Source: Candidatus Faecousia faecipullorum (lineage in GTDB: Bacteria > Bacillota > Clostridia > Oscillospirales > Oscillospiraceae). Taken from it: a stretch of 33,892 nt of DNA. The notes beneath the pieces were generated by a model. The model had not been told where the DNA came from and searched no databases. It worked only from the letters and a program-made list of their open reading frames with translations. Of this stretch, positions 1-9,743 are shown in pieces (position 1 is the first letter of the stretch; the number at the start of each line of letters is the position of its first letter). The stretch lies in the NCBI GenBank assembly GCA_018710805.1, contig DVJG01000051.1, forward strand, positions 1 to 33,892. The letters are read 5' to 3'. The position numbers were made by a program, and so were the translations under genes.

Positions 1-1
1 G

Positions 2-331
2 GAGTCCGCCGCCAGACGGCAGCTGAGCAGCATTCCCTACAAAACCGGAAACGACGCCCTCATTGGTCTCGCCAAAGGAACTTACTATGTTTCCACCGCC
101 GCAGGTGTGGGCAGCGCTTTGCTTCGCTCCAATCCCGCCGCTTCCTTGGATCGGGCATCCCGTAACGTGACCAGCGCCCAGCTGGCCGCCCACAGCAATG
201 ATGCCATCCGTCGTTGCCGGGAACTGAAATCCCAGATTCAGGTAACGCAGCAAAAGAAGGAGAACATCAAGAGTGGGTTATGGATTATCAGCTCAGCGAC
301 GGCAGTATCGAATACTGCGTTGACTTAGATT
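2..331 (+). CDS. C-terminal part of an unidentified protein (open at the window edge)
   Basis: Frame 2 is open from the left edge (ESAARRQLSSIPYKTGNDALIGLAKGTYYVSTAAG...) to a stop near 329-331. No family recognised. Confidence 0.4.
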
Positions 332-867
332 GGATTAAGAACAGCCTCTTGGGGAAAGAAGTGACCTTTTCCTTCACAGGCTTCGGCTATCAGGGAGATA
401 CCAAATATGACGAAGAAAACATGACTGTCCCCGGAAAGTGGGAACTTACATGGACGCTGGAAGGCTACACTGGGGAACCGAAAAAATGGACGCCCAATAC
501 CAAAATCGGAGACCTGCCCATGTCCCTTTCAGAGGTGGAAATTGGGCAATACAGTATGAAGATCACATACCAGATGGATGAACAAGTTTTTACGAATTAT
601 GCGGATTTTGATGATTTCCAAATGCAAAACGCTTGGGACCCCCATCCCGCAGGGGTTCGATTGAAAGACGGAACGGACATATATGTGAACGGCAGAGGCA
701 TCCAATCGTTGGACTCTGAGCACCATCAATATACGGTTATCCTTTGTTCGCTGGCTACCGTCCTCGACCCGGAACAGATTGCGGGTATATCCTTCTATCC
801 TGCATATGAGCTGGATGAGCAGAGTTCCCAGGTAGAGAAACCGCACTACTATATTCCGCTTGAATAA
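280..867 (+). CDS. Hypothetical protein resembling the C-terminal region of DUF4179-type extracytoplasmic proteins; probably N-terminally truncated
   Basis: Long open frame overlapping the upstream ORF out of frame. Beta-rich sequence (LLGKEVTFSFTGFGYQGDTKYDEEN...GKWELTWTLEGYTGE). No signal peptide or TM segment. AGAAGGAG lies about 18 nt upstream of ATG 280. Confidence 0.45.
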   Translation: MDYQLSDGSIEYCVDLDWIKNSLLGKEVTFSFTGFGYQGDTKYDEENMTVPGKWELTWTLEGYTGEPKKWTPNTKIGDLPMSLSEVEIGQYSMKITYQMDEQVFTNYADFDDFQMQNAWDPHPAGVRLKDGTDIYVNGRGIQSLDSEHHQYTVILCSLATVLDPEQIAGISFYPAYELDEQSSQVEKPHYYIPLE

Positions 868-960
868 TCAGCAGCAGCGGCAATAAGGTGAGGAAATAGT
901 TGAAAGCTGAATGCAGAATCCTTCTCGCTGTTGTAATTTGTAAAACAAAATAGCAAAGAT

Positions 961-1002
961 AGACCGCTGATCTCACCTTGTGTGACCATCAGCGGTCTTT
1001 TT
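961..1002 (+). terminator. Rho-independent terminator
   Basis: Perfect 11-bp stem AGACCGCTGAT/ATCAGCGGTCT (961-971/988-998) followed by TTTTT. Confidence 0.8.
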
Positions 1003-1021
1003 CCCGTCTATTGGGGGGCTG

Positions 1022-2800
1022 TCACTGGCAGGGAATGGTAATCGTTACCTTGGTCCCCTTCCCCGGTGTGCTTTCACATTGCATCCCATAGGATGGGCCA
1101 TAGGCCAGACGGAGCCGCTCATTGATATTTCGCACGCCGTAGCCGCCTTTGGTGTCGGCTGCAGAATAAGCCGCGCCAAAGTTGGCTTCCAAAGTCGCAG
1201 GGTCCATGCCCACACCGTCATCTTCCACGGTGATGCGGATTGTCTGCCCCATGTACCGGGTTGAAATGCACAGCGATCCGGTTTTGTCCGGCTTTTCAAA
1301 AATGCCGTGAATAATGGCATTTTCTATAATTGGCTGCAGCACGATTTTGATAATGGGATAGGGCAATGTCTCCTGTTCAATGTCCCACTGGACGTGAACG
1401 CGATTCTCAAAACGCATATTCTGAATCTGCACATACAGTCGGGCATGCCGCAATTCATCCGACAGCGGAATGACCTCCCGTCCCCGGCTGAGAGACAAGC
1501 GGTAAAACTGAGCCAAGGCATTTACCATTGCGCTGATCTGGGGAACATTATGGACAATGGCAGTACAGTTAATCAGGTCCAGGGAGTTATACAGAAAATG
1601 GGGATTGATTTGCGCCTGGAGCGCTTTCAGTTCCAACGCCTTGATCTGCTGGCCCTGAGCCAGCTTCTCGTCCATCAAGGTATCGATTCGATTCATCATG
1701 TTGCTGAAGCTCTGCACCAGCTGTCCGATCTCGTCTTCTCCCACCGGTTCCAGACGGATGGATATATTGCCCTGTTCCACCGCATGCATAGTATCATTCA
1801 GCCGCAGAAGCCGGCGCAGAATGGAACGGCTGATCAGGTAGGCCAGCAAATAGGCAGCTAAGGCAAGAATGACCACAACAGCCAAAAGCTCCATCTGCAG
1901 TTCCCGGCTGACACGGAAAATGTCATCATGGGGCAGTGCCGCCCCCAGAATCCACCCGGAATTTCCCAAGGAAACATACTGGGTGTGAAATGTTCCCCAC
2001 TGGGTTTTCAGATCACTCCATCTCCCTGGCAGTCGGGGGTTAACCTCAATATTTTCCCAAAAGTCAGACGGCAGTTCCGTCTCCGAGGAGCTGGTCAGGA
2101 TGCGGTTGTCATGCAGCAGAAAAACCATACCGTTTTCCGTTATGGTACTGCGCCCCACGGCTTCCGCAACCCGGTCCGCTGCAATATCCACCCGCAGAAT
2201 TGCCAAGGGCTGCAATACATGGCTGGGATCGTAGATCATACGCATCAGGCTGTAGCACCGGTCACTTTCCAGAGGCTCATCCGAAAAATCTCCGGGAGCA
2301 AACCATCGTGTGGGGGTTTCCGGAGAGAACGCCTTCAGCCACTGACGGTCCTCAACAGAATGCAGATCCACTATGTCGGAAGTGTTGGTATAAAGGTAGT
2401 CATTATTTACATACATGCAAATCCGGTCAACTCCGGATAAGGAACGCAGATAGTGAAATGTCATTGCCAGTTGATTGCTGTCCTGCAAACGCTGGATGTA
2501 GGTACTGTTTTCCAAGCTGCTGCCTGCCAGTTCATAGACGTTGGGGTCCATAGCCAGGATGTCCACCACCTGAGACAGCCGGTCAAACAAATCGTCCACC
2601 GCTGTCTGGGTGTCAACAAAGGCTTTCTGGGCAGCGGAGAAGGTTTGTTTCTCAATGACCGTATTGATCCGGTGAAAGGCATACATGGTAAATATTCCCA
2701 GAGGGAGCAGCACCAGAAGGAAAAAAATATACAGCAATTTGCTGCGCAGTTTTCCGTCCAGCAGCAAAGAACGGCCCAATGACTGTAACTTATTCTTCAT
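1022..2800 (-). CDS. Sensor histidine kinase, YesM family (dCache-like sensor, HAMP, His_kinase, HATPase_c)
   Basis: 592 aa. N-terminal TM, HAMP-like segment, 'LKALQAQINPHFLYNSLD' H-box, 'IIENAIIHGI' N-box, 'VEDDGVGMD' G-box. Confidence 0.93.
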   Translation of the reverse strand: MKNKLQSLGRSLLLDGKLRSKLLYIFFLLVLLPLGIFTMYAFHRINTVIEKQTFSAAQKAFVDTQTAVDDLFDRLSQVVDILAMDPNVYELAGSSLENSTYIQRLQDSNQLAMTFHYLRSLSGVDRICMYVNNDYLYTNTSDIVDLHSVEDRQWLKAFSPETPTRWFAPGDFSDEPLESDRCYSLMRMIYDPSHVLQPLAILRVDIAADRVAEAVGRSTITENGMVFLLHDNRILTSSSETELPSDFWENIEVNPRLPGRWSDLKTQWGTFHTQYVSLGNSGWILGAALPHDDIFRVSRELQMELLAVVVILALAAYLLAYLISRSILRRLLRLNDTMHAVEQGNISIRLEPVGEDEIGQLVQSFSNMMNRIDTLMDEKLAQGQQIKALELKALQAQINPHFLYNSLDLINCTAIVHNVPQISAMVNALAQFYRLSLSRGREVIPLSDELRHARLYVQIQNMRFENRVHVQWDIEQETLPYPIIKIVLQPIIENAIIHGIFEKPDKTGSLCISTRYMGQTIRITVEDDGVGMDPATLEANFGAAYSAADTKGGYGVRNINERLRLAYGPSYGMQCESTPGKGTKVTITIPCQ

Positions 2801-3899
2801 AACAAATCATATTCTCCCGGTAAAGTTTCGGCGAAAGGCCAACTTCCTTGGTAAACAGCTTCACAAAATACTTTCCATCGGAATACCCCACTTCATGTGC
2901 TACCATGTAAAGCTTCCGGGATGGGTCTGCCAGAAGCTGTTTTGCCCGCTCCATACGCAGCTGAGTCAGTTTCTGATTGATGGTGATTCCTGCATGCTTT
3001 TTATAGGCGCTGCACAGATAGGTATGCACAAATCCCAGGTCGGCGGCAACATTCTGCACGGTCAGCGCACTGTCGCTGTAATGGCTGGCAAGATAGGCAT
3101 CCACCCGGGTGACGATGTCCTGGCAATTGCGCTCCGTGGCCTGAAAATATTCCTGCATCGCTTGACCCAGTGCATCCCACAGCTGAGCCAATGTCTGCTG
3201 TTTTGCAGCTGTGTACAGCAGGTAATCCCCCTGTGCGGTGACGCTGGTAACCTGTCGGCTTTCCGCCGCTGACAGCAGGCAAAACACAATCTGGCAGTAT
3301 AGATTGCGTACAACCTCCGGAGGTGTGGCTTCGCACTGGGCGATTTCCCGATAAATCCGTTCAAACAGCGCCATTGCTTCCTGCCGGCGCTTATGCCGAA
3401 TCAGGTTGGCCAGCATAACAAACATTGCCTTTTCATACACATATGCCTTCCCGTTGGATGGATAGGAAAAATCGCCGTTTTCTCCGCGGTAGAACAGCAG
3501 CTGGGGGTCCGGCTTCGCATTGGTTTGGAGTTCTTGGACGATGTCTTTCAGCACGGATGTGATTTCCTGCAAATCAATGGGTTTTTCCACATAGCTGGCT
3601 GCTTTCAGCTTGATAGCACCTTTGAGATATTCCTTATCCGTATAGCCGCTGAGAAAGACAAACTGACACTCCGGATACATCTTCCGGATTTCCTGGGCCA
3701 GTTCCAAACCGTTCATCCGGGGCATTTTCATGTCGCTGATCACAATATCCGGGCGGTGCTTTCGGGTCATCTCCAATGCCTGCTCCGCGTCCTCCGCGTC
3801 TTCCACTGTGTTGATATTCAGTGTTTTCCAGTCTATGTATTGTTTGAGCACTTCTCTGGGCATTTTCTCATCATCTACCAAAAGAACCGAAAAGTTCAC
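2790..3899 (-). CDS. Response regulator with C-terminal AraC-type HTH (YesN family)
   Basis: Receiver 'FSVLLVDDEKMPREVL...VISDMKMPRMNGLEL' plus AraC HTH 'HAGITINQKLTQLRMERAKQLLADPSRKLYMVAHEVGYSDGKYFVKLFTKEVGLSPKLYRE'. Start placed at GTG 3899, with GGGAGATG just upstream, rather than ATG 4019. Overlaps the kinase ORF by 11 bp. Confidence 0.9.
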   Translation of the reverse strand: MNFSVLLVDDEKMPREVLKQYIDWKTLNINTVEDAEDAEQALEMTRKHRPDIVISDMKMPRMNGLELAQEIRKMYPECQFVFLSGYTDKEYLKGAIKLKAASYVEKPIDLQEITSVLKDIVQELQTNAKPDPQLLFYRGENGDFSYPSNGKAYVYEKAMFVMLANLIRHKRRQEAMALFERIYREIAQCEATPPEVVRNLYCQIVFCLLSAAESRQVTSVTAQGDYLLYTAAKQQTLAQLWDALGQAMQEYFQATERNCQDIVTRVDAYLASHYSDSALTVQNVAADLGFVHTYLCSAYKKHAGITINQKLTQLRMERAKQLLADPSRKLYMVAHEVGYSDGKYFVKLFTKEVGLSPKLYRENMICYEE

Positions 3900-4109
3900 G
3901 CTATCATCTCCCTGTCTGTCAAAGGTCCTATCTATAATATACAGCTTTTTTTCAATAGTGCAACGGATTTTGATAGAAATAGCAAAAATCAAGCCAACTA
4001 ACATAATCTTTCCCTCCAATCATAATCGGCTCCCGTTGTTTTTTTCTCCCCCGTTTGTTACCATTAAGGCAGAAACAACGATCAGCCAATCAGAAAGGAG
4101 CGGAAGTCC

Positions 4110-5036
4110 ATGAGAAAGCGGCAGAGCCTTTTGCAAAAAGATCTCCGGGAAAACTGGGTGAAATGGCTCATGATTCTCCCGGCTGCCATTGTCGTGATTC
4201 TGATGTGTTATATCCCCATGGGCGGCATTGTCCTTGCGTTCAAGGAGTATAACTACCACGATGGTATCTTCGGCAGTCCCTGGGTGTGGTTCAAGAATTT
4301 TACCTACTTTTTCCAGTCGGGCAAAGCGTTCAGTGTCACCAGAAATACCATTTTGTACAATCTGGCCTTTCTGTTGGTCAATACGGTTCTGCAGATCACC
4401 TGCGCCATTCTCTTGTCTGAGCTGACAGGAAAATGGTTCAAGCGCATTACCCAGTCAGTGATGTTCTTTCCCTATTTTATCTCCTGGGTCGTGGTAGGCG
4501 CCTTTGTGTACAACATGTTCAACTTTGAATTCGGCGCTGTGAATACCTTCCTCAAGTCCATTGGCTTAGAACCAATCGATGTGTACTCCAACAAAGGTAT
4601 GTGGCCGTTCATACTGATTGGCGTCAGCGCCTTCAAGAATGTGGGCTACGGCACGGTTATGTACCTGGCAAGCATATCGAATATCGATTCCAGTTTGTAC
4701 GAAGCGGCGGATCTGGATGGCGCAACCATGTGGCAAAAAATTCGTTACATCACCCTGCCTGGTATCCGTCCGACCATTATCATTCTGTTCTTGCTGGCAA
4801 TCGGTACGATTATGAAAGGCGACTTCCAGATGTTCTGGCAGGTTACCGGGAACAACCCCATGGTGCTGGAAGTGACCGATGTCATCGATACCTATGTAAC
4901 CCGTTCTCTGCTTCAGCTTCAGGAATTTGGCATGACCAGTGCAGCAGGACTCTATCAGTCTGTGTTCTCGTTCCTGCTGGTATTGCTTGCCAACAAGCTG
5001 GTGAAAAAAGCAGACCCGGATTATGCGTTGTTCTGA
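4110..5036 (+). CDS. Carbohydrate ABC transporter permease (LplB/YtcP-type, CUT1)
   Basis: Multiple TM segments; EAA motif 'LYEAADLDGATMWQKIRYITLPGIRP'; RBS AAAGGAG upstream. Confidence 0.92.
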   Translation: MRKRQSLLQKDLRENWVKWLMILPAAIVVILMCYIPMGGIVLAFKEYNYHDGIFGSPWVWFKNFTYFFQSGKAFSVTRNTILYNLAFLLVNTVLQITCAILLSELTGKWFKRITQSVMFFPYFISWVVVGAFVYNMFNFEFGAVNTFLKSIGLEPIDVYSNKGMWPFILIGVSAFKNVGYGTVMYLASISNIDSSLYEAADLDGATMWQKIRYITLPGIRPTIIILFLLAIGTIMKGDFQMFWQVTGNNPMVLEVTDVIDTYVTRSLLQLQEFGMTSAAGLYQSVFSFLLVLLANKLVKKADPDYALF

Positions 5037-5063
5037 TCTTGCGGACGGAAAGGAGAATGCATT

Positions 5064-5978
5064 ATGAAAAAAGACCGCATTTCCCATGCAAAGCCCATCA
5101 GTCAAGATCGGGTGGTCTTCAACATCATTGCGTATATTGTTTTGGGCATTCTGTCGGTATGCTGCCTGCTTCCCTTTCTGCTGGTGCTCAGCGGCTCTTT
5201 CTCCGATCAAACGTCAATCCTGACCCATGGCTACCAGCTGATTCCGGAAACCTTCTCTTTGGATGCATACACAACATTGTTCAAAATTCCCGGCGAACTG
5301 CTCCGGGCCTATGCAGTGACCATATTCGTGACATTTACGGGAACGTTTCTGGGGCTGTTTCTGACCAGTATGGCGGCGTATGTGCTGTCCAGCAAGAGCT
5401 TCCGCTACCGCAACCAAGTATCCTTTTTCTTCTATTTTACCTCCATTTTTGGCGGCGGTCTGGTTCCCTGGTATATTTTCAACACCAAATATCTGCACTT
5501 CCACAACAACATCATCTCGCTGATTCTGCCCATTCTGGTCAATGTAACCTACCTGCTGATTCTGAAAAGCTATATGAGCAGTATCCCGGATGCGCTGTAC
5601 GAATCGGCAAAGCTGGATGGCGCAAATGATTTTACCATCTATCTTCACATTGCGCTGCCGCTGTGCAAAGCAGGACTGGCTACTGTGGGACTGTTCATTG
5701 CGCTGAATTACTGGAATGACTGGTATAACGCCATGCTTTTCCTGGACGAAGGACGCAGCAATCTATATCCGCTGCAATACTTCCTGAACAATATCCTGAC
5801 CAAAGCCCAGGCCATCAGCGCAGCTGCAGCCAGAAGCGGACTGCCCATGAGCGAAGTGCCCAGCGAGCCAATGAAACTTGCCATGACCGTTGTGGCCACT
5901 GGTCCCATCATCCTTCTGTACCCGTTCTTACAGAAATACTTCGTCAAGGGCGTTACCATTGGCGCAGTAAAAGGATAA
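5064..5978 (+). CDS. Carbohydrate ABC transporter permease (LplC/YtcP-type, CUT1)
   Basis: Multiple TM segments; EAA motif 'LYESAKLDGANDFTIYLHIALPLCKAGLA'; RBS AAAGGAG upstream. Confidence 0.92.
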   Translation: MKKDRISHAKPISQDRVVFNIIAYIVLGILSVCCLLPFLLVLSGSFSDQTSILTHGYQLIPETFSLDAYTTLFKIPGELLRAYAVTIFVTFTGTFLGLFLTSMAAYVLSSKSFRYRNQVSFFFYFTSIFGGGLVPWYIFNTKYLHFHNNIISLILPILVNVTYLLILKSYMSSIPDALYESAKLDGANDFTIYLHIALPLCKAGLATVGLFIALNYWNDWYNAMLFLDEGRSNLYPLQYFLNNILTKAQAISAAAARSGLPMSEVPSEPMKLAMTVVATGPIILLYPFLQKYFVKGVTIGAVKG

Positions 5979-6038
5979 TCGTGTTTGTGCATTGCGCACG
6001 GAACGTGCGATTTCATTATAACTAAGGAGGAAAAAAAC

Positions 6039-7628
6039 ATGAAACACCTGGCAAAAACTCTGGCAATCGTCCTATCCCTTGTCCTGCTGCTGAGTCTGCT
6101 CGGCGGATGCGCATCCCCTGCGCCGGCTGATCCCACCACAAAGACGGACGATACTGCAGCACCTGCCCAGCAGGCCGGTACTCCGGACATCTCCGAGGAA
6201 GTCACACTGACAATGTACCTCATCGGTGACCGCCCGGTGGACAACGATCTGGTCTTTGAACAGATCAATGCCCGTTTGAAAGAGGAAATCAACGCAACCA
6301 TTGACGTTAAGTTCATGAGCTGGAGCGAATATGAGCAGAAATATCCTCTGATTTTCGCTTCCGGCGAAGATTGGGACATGATTTTCACCGCTGACTGGTG
6401 CTTCTACAATGCCCAGGCCACCAAGCAGGGCTTCTGGGAGATTACCCCCGAAGCGCTGGAGACCTATGCTCCCATGACTGCACAGTCTATGTATCCGGAA
6501 GCCTGGGAACAGGCCAAGGTAGACGGCAAAGTTTACATGCTGCCGATGAACTATCAGGAATTGACCGCCTATGTCTGGATGGCCCGGGGCGATCTGATGG
6601 AAAAATACAACATCACCTCCTTGGATACCTTCGACAAGGCAGAAGAGTATATGCAGGCAATCCTGGACAACGAGCCCGGCATGATTCCTCTGGATGTGGG
6701 TTCCGACTATGACCGTCAGTTTGTATTCGATCTGATCTGGAACGTAGAGTCCAACGCCAAGGGCGACGACCGCTATGCTGTGCTGCCCCCTGCCAGCTTG
6801 TTCACCTGCGTGGGCGAAAATGATCCTGAAGCAAAGATCATGAGCACCCTGGAAACCGACATCTTCATGAATACCCTCAATCGCGTGAAAGACTGGAAAG
6901 ATCGGGGCTTCTGGAGCAAAAACGCTGTGGTTAACACCCAGAACAATACCGAAAGCTTCCAGGCTGGAAAATCTGCTCTGGCTGTTATGAACATCAACAC
7001 CGCCAAAAGCCTGTACACCACGCTGCAGGCGGAGCATCCTGAATGGAATGTCCAGGTCTTTGACGCCATGAACGGCGCACCGGCTACCATCCAGCCCTAT
7101 CTGGCCAACGGCATGAGCATTTTCTCCAAATCCAAGAATCCGGAACGGGCACTGATGGCTCTGGATTACCTGCGCAATGATGAAATCTGCCACAACCTGT
7201 TCTGCTACGGCATTGAAGGCGTGCACTGGGAAGCAGTGGGTGAGCACGGCCTGAAGTCTCTGCCCGGCAGCACCAACTACAGCTACGACAGCAACTGCAA
7301 CTGGGGCGTGCGTAACGACGCATTCTGGCGCACCATCGAAGGCGGCATCCCCAATGCCGACGAACTGGTCAGCACCTGGAAAGAGACAGCCCGCAGTGGA
7401 CGGTATCTGACCTTCGTCTTTAACGACAGTGAGGTTAAAAACGAGGTCGCTGCCCTGTCTGAGATTTACAACTCTGACTACAAGCTTCTGCAGCTGGGCT
7501 TTACCGATGATCCGGAAGCGGATGTTGCCAAACTGCTGACAAAGATGGAATCCGCAGGTGTCAGAAAGCTGCAGGATGCATTCCACAACCAGGCTCTATC
7601 CTTCCTGCAAGCACACCCTGTTGAATAA
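6039..7628 (+). CDS. Extracellular solute-binding lipoprotein of the ABC sugar transporter
   Basis: Signal peptide with lipobox 'LSLLGGC'; RBS TAAGGAGG upstream of ATG 6039; SBP-like sequence throughout; sits in the permease operon. Confidence 0.9.
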   Translation: MKHLAKTLAIVLSLVLLLSLLGGCASPAPADPTTKTDDTAAPAQQAGTPDISEEVTLTMYLIGDRPVDNDLVFEQINARLKEEINATIDVKFMSWSEYEQKYPLIFASGEDWDMIFTADWCFYNAQATKQGFWEITPEALETYAPMTAQSMYPEAWEQAKVDGKVYMLPMNYQELTAYVWMARGDLMEKYNITSLDTFDKAEEYMQAILDNEPGMIPLDVGSDYDRQFVFDLIWNVESNAKGDDRYAVLPPASLFTCVGENDPEAKIMSTLETDIFMNTLNRVKDWKDRGFWSKNAVVNTQNNTESFQAGKSALAVMNINTAKSLYTTLQAEHPEWNVQVFDAMNGAPATIQPYLANGMSIFSKSKNPERALMALDYLRNDEICHNLFCYGIEGVHWEAVGEHGLKSLPGSTNYSYDSNCNWGVRNDAFWRTIEGGIPNADELVSTWKETARSGRYLTFVFNDSEVKNEVAALSEIYNSDYKLLQLGFTDDPEADVAKLLTKMESAGVRKLQDAFHNQALSFLQAHPVE

Positions 7629-7640
7629 GTAACCCCCCCA

Positions 7641-7680
7641 GGAGGCAGAATGCATTCCCCTTTCGGAGCATTCTGCCTCC
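7641..7680 (+). other. Intercistronic hairpin between the SBP and DUF4091 genes
   Basis: Perfect 13-bp inverted repeat GGAGGCAGAATGC (7641-7653) / GCATTCTGCCTCC (7668-7680), 14-nt loop, no clear T-tract. Confidence 0.8.
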
Positions 7681-7727
7681 TCCTTGAGACGATTCACGCC
7701 AAATGTTGGCAGGGAAAGGAGATAACC

Positions 7728-9377
7728 ATGACACGCTATCAATTTCTTTTGACAGACAGCCTGGAAAAAGTCCTGCCCTGGCAGGCTCCGGAAAAAATGC
7801 CGGAGAAGAAAATCAAGCTCTTTCATAATCAGCGCTGGTCCTGCCAGCTGGCATATACCTGCGAAAACGACGACTTTGGAGAAACGCCCACGCTGTTTCG
7901 GCTGGACTGTCAAGGGAATGACCTTGGGGCGCTGTTTCTGCGCCAAGTAGAACTGGTGCCCTGTGCCTATCCCTGTCACGGGACTTGGGATGACAACTAC
8001 CTGACGACCCGGCCCGGACTTTTGCCGGACCTTCTGCATCCTGTCTCCTGGGAGGATTCCTTCAAGGCAATTCCTGCCCAGTGGCGCAGCCTTTGGCTGA
8101 CCCTGGACTGCCGGATGCTGCCGGTGGGACAGCACCGGTTTGTGCTGCTGGTAACAGACGAGCAGAGAAACCTGCTGGCTCAGTTTACCCTGGAAGCAGA
8201 AATTTCCCCATTGGAGCTTCCCCGGCAGCGGCTGTATCAAACCCAATGGTTCCACGCCGACTGTCTGGCAGATTACTATGGCGTTTCGGTGTTCAGTCCG
8301 GAACATTGGCGGATTATTGAAAACTTTATCAAAAGCGCGTCAGATCACGGCATCAATATGCTCTTGACCCCGGTCTTTACGCCGCCACTGGATACCGCCA
8401 AGGGCGGAGAACGCACTGCCGTTCAGTTGGTGGATATTTATTGGGACGGAAGCGACTATACCTTTGACTTTTCCCGGCTGCAGCATTGGGTCGGATTGTG
8501 TCAGAAATATGGAATTACCGAGATAGAAATGGCCCATCTATTCTCCCAATGGGGAGCAGTCGCGGCGCCAAACATTCTGGTACATACCAACCAGGGTTTG
8601 GAAAAACGGTTCGGCTGGCATACTCCCGCCGTTGGAGGGGAATATACCAATTTCCTCCATCGTTTTTTACCAGAGCTGAAAGCGGAACTGGACCGGCTCA
8701 TCGGATTGGAACACGTCTGGTTCCACATATCAGACGAACCCCATGACATTGAAAAATCCACCTACGCAGCTGCCAAAGCCACGGTTGCCCCATTGCTGAA
8801 AGGATGCCGTGTCATGGACGCCCTCAGCAGTTACCAGGTATACGAGGAAGGCATTGTGGAAAAACCGGTGGTATGCAACGATCATATCCAGACCTTTGTG
8901 GATCATGGAGTCCAAAATCTATGGACCTACTACTGTACTGTACAGGCACAAAGGGTTCCCAATCGCTTTATCGCCATGCCCAGCGCCAGAAACCGGATTA
9001 TGGGCGCGCTGCTGTTCCAATACAACATTGAAGGATTTTTGCACTGGGGATTCAATTTCTACAATTCCCAGCGTTCGGTTTTTCATATTGATCCCTTCCG
9101 GGTAACAGACGCCGGGGAAGCCTTCCCTTCCGGAGATCCTTTCCTGGTTTACCCGGCGCCAGATGGGACGGCCTGGGAGTCCATTCGAGGCGAGGTCTGG
9201 AAGGAAGGATTGCAGGATCTGCGGTTATTGCAGCTGTGTGAAAACCATAAAGGCAGAGCCTGGACATTGAACCTTCTGAACACCTTGGGCGGTACTTTGC
9301 GCTTTGACGAGTATCCAAGGGAGAAATCCTTCTTCTGCCGCTTGTGGGATGCCGTTTGGGAAGCGCTTTCGTCTTAA
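7728..9377 (+). CDS. DUF4091 domain / glycoside-hydrolase-like protein
   Basis: Start at ATG 7728 with GAAAGGAG RBS. 'VWFHISDEPHDIEKSTYAAAKATV' and 'YCTVQAQRVPNRFIAMPSARNRIMGALLFQYNIEGFLHWGFNFYNSQ' resemble DUF4091 proteins. Confidence 0.82.
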   Translation: MTRYQFLLTDSLEKVLPWQAPEKMPEKKIKLFHNQRWSCQLAYTCENDDFGETPTLFRLDCQGNDLGALFLRQVELVPCAYPCHGTWDDNYLTTRPGLLPDLLHPVSWEDSFKAIPAQWRSLWLTLDCRMLPVGQHRFVLLVTDEQRNLLAQFTLEAEISPLELPRQRLYQTQWFHADCLADYYGVSVFSPEHWRIIENFIKSASDHGINMLLTPVFTPPLDTAKGGERTAVQLVDIYWDGSDYTFDFSRLQHWVGLCQKYGITEIEMAHLFSQWGAVAAPNILVHTNQGLEKRFGWHTPAVGGEYTNFLHRFLPELKAELDRLIGLEHVWFHISDEPHDIEKSTYAAAKATVAPLLKGCRVMDALSSYQVYEEGIVEKPVVCNDHIQTFVDHGVQNLWTYYCTVQAQRVPNRFIAMPSARNRIMGALLFQYNIEGFLHWGFNFYNSQRSVFHIDPFRVTDAGEAFPSGDPFLVYPAPDGTAWESIRGEVWKEGLQDLRLLQLCENHKGRAWTLNLLNTLGGTLRFDEYPREKSFFCRLWDAVWEALSS

Positions 9378-9404
9378 AAGAAGAAGGTTGAGTAGCATCT
9401 GAAA

Positions 9405-9447
9405 AAACTGACAGAGCCATCTCATTTTCGGGCGGCTCTGCCAGTTT
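9405..9447. terminator. Bidirectional terminator-like hairpin downstream of the DUF4091 gene
   Basis: AAACTGACAGAGCC (9405-9418) pairs with GGCTCTGCCAGTTT (9434-9447) with one mismatch. The minus-strand T-run is stronger than the plus-strand one. Confidence 0.6.
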
Positions 9448-9728
9448 AGGGTGTTTCTATTAAAGCGGTAAAGCCAGACATAGGCGAAGTTTATGTTGAA
9501 CTTACAGAAATCAAATTGTCCATTACTCACACGTTTTTGCTGTTTTGAAAAATTGAGGTAAACACAAGAACAGCGATCAAGTTCCTTTTTCTTACGGTTA
9601 CCCTGCACCGCCCCGGGCAGCGATGCGTAAGGCACCCATAAGGAGCAAATCTGTTTTTGTGTGTACTCTACACACGGGTAAATCCGGCACAAGAAGCAGG
9701 GAGAAACCGCAGTAATCGGTAAATATCC

Positions 9729-9737
9729 TGGTATAAT
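9729..9737 (+). promoter_or_regulatory. Extended -10 promoter-like element TGGTATAAT
   Basis: TGnTATAAT consensus at 9729-9737 in a noncoding region; no convincing -35. Confidence 0.35.
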
Positions 9738-9743
9738 CGAACA

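Noticed and set aside
3899-4019. N-terminal extension of the YesN-type regulator (ATG 4019)
   Set aside because: The extension is not receiver-like; GTG 3899 with a GGGAGA SD directly precedes the canonical FSVLLVDDE start.
6072-7586. 504-aa minus-strand ORF
   Set aside because: Antisense to the well-supported solute-binding lipoprotein.
9225-9692. 155-aa minus-strand ORF
   Set aside because: Crosses the end of the DUF4091 gene and the 9405-9447 hairpin; no RBS or family. Could contain remnant sequence but is not supported as a CDS.
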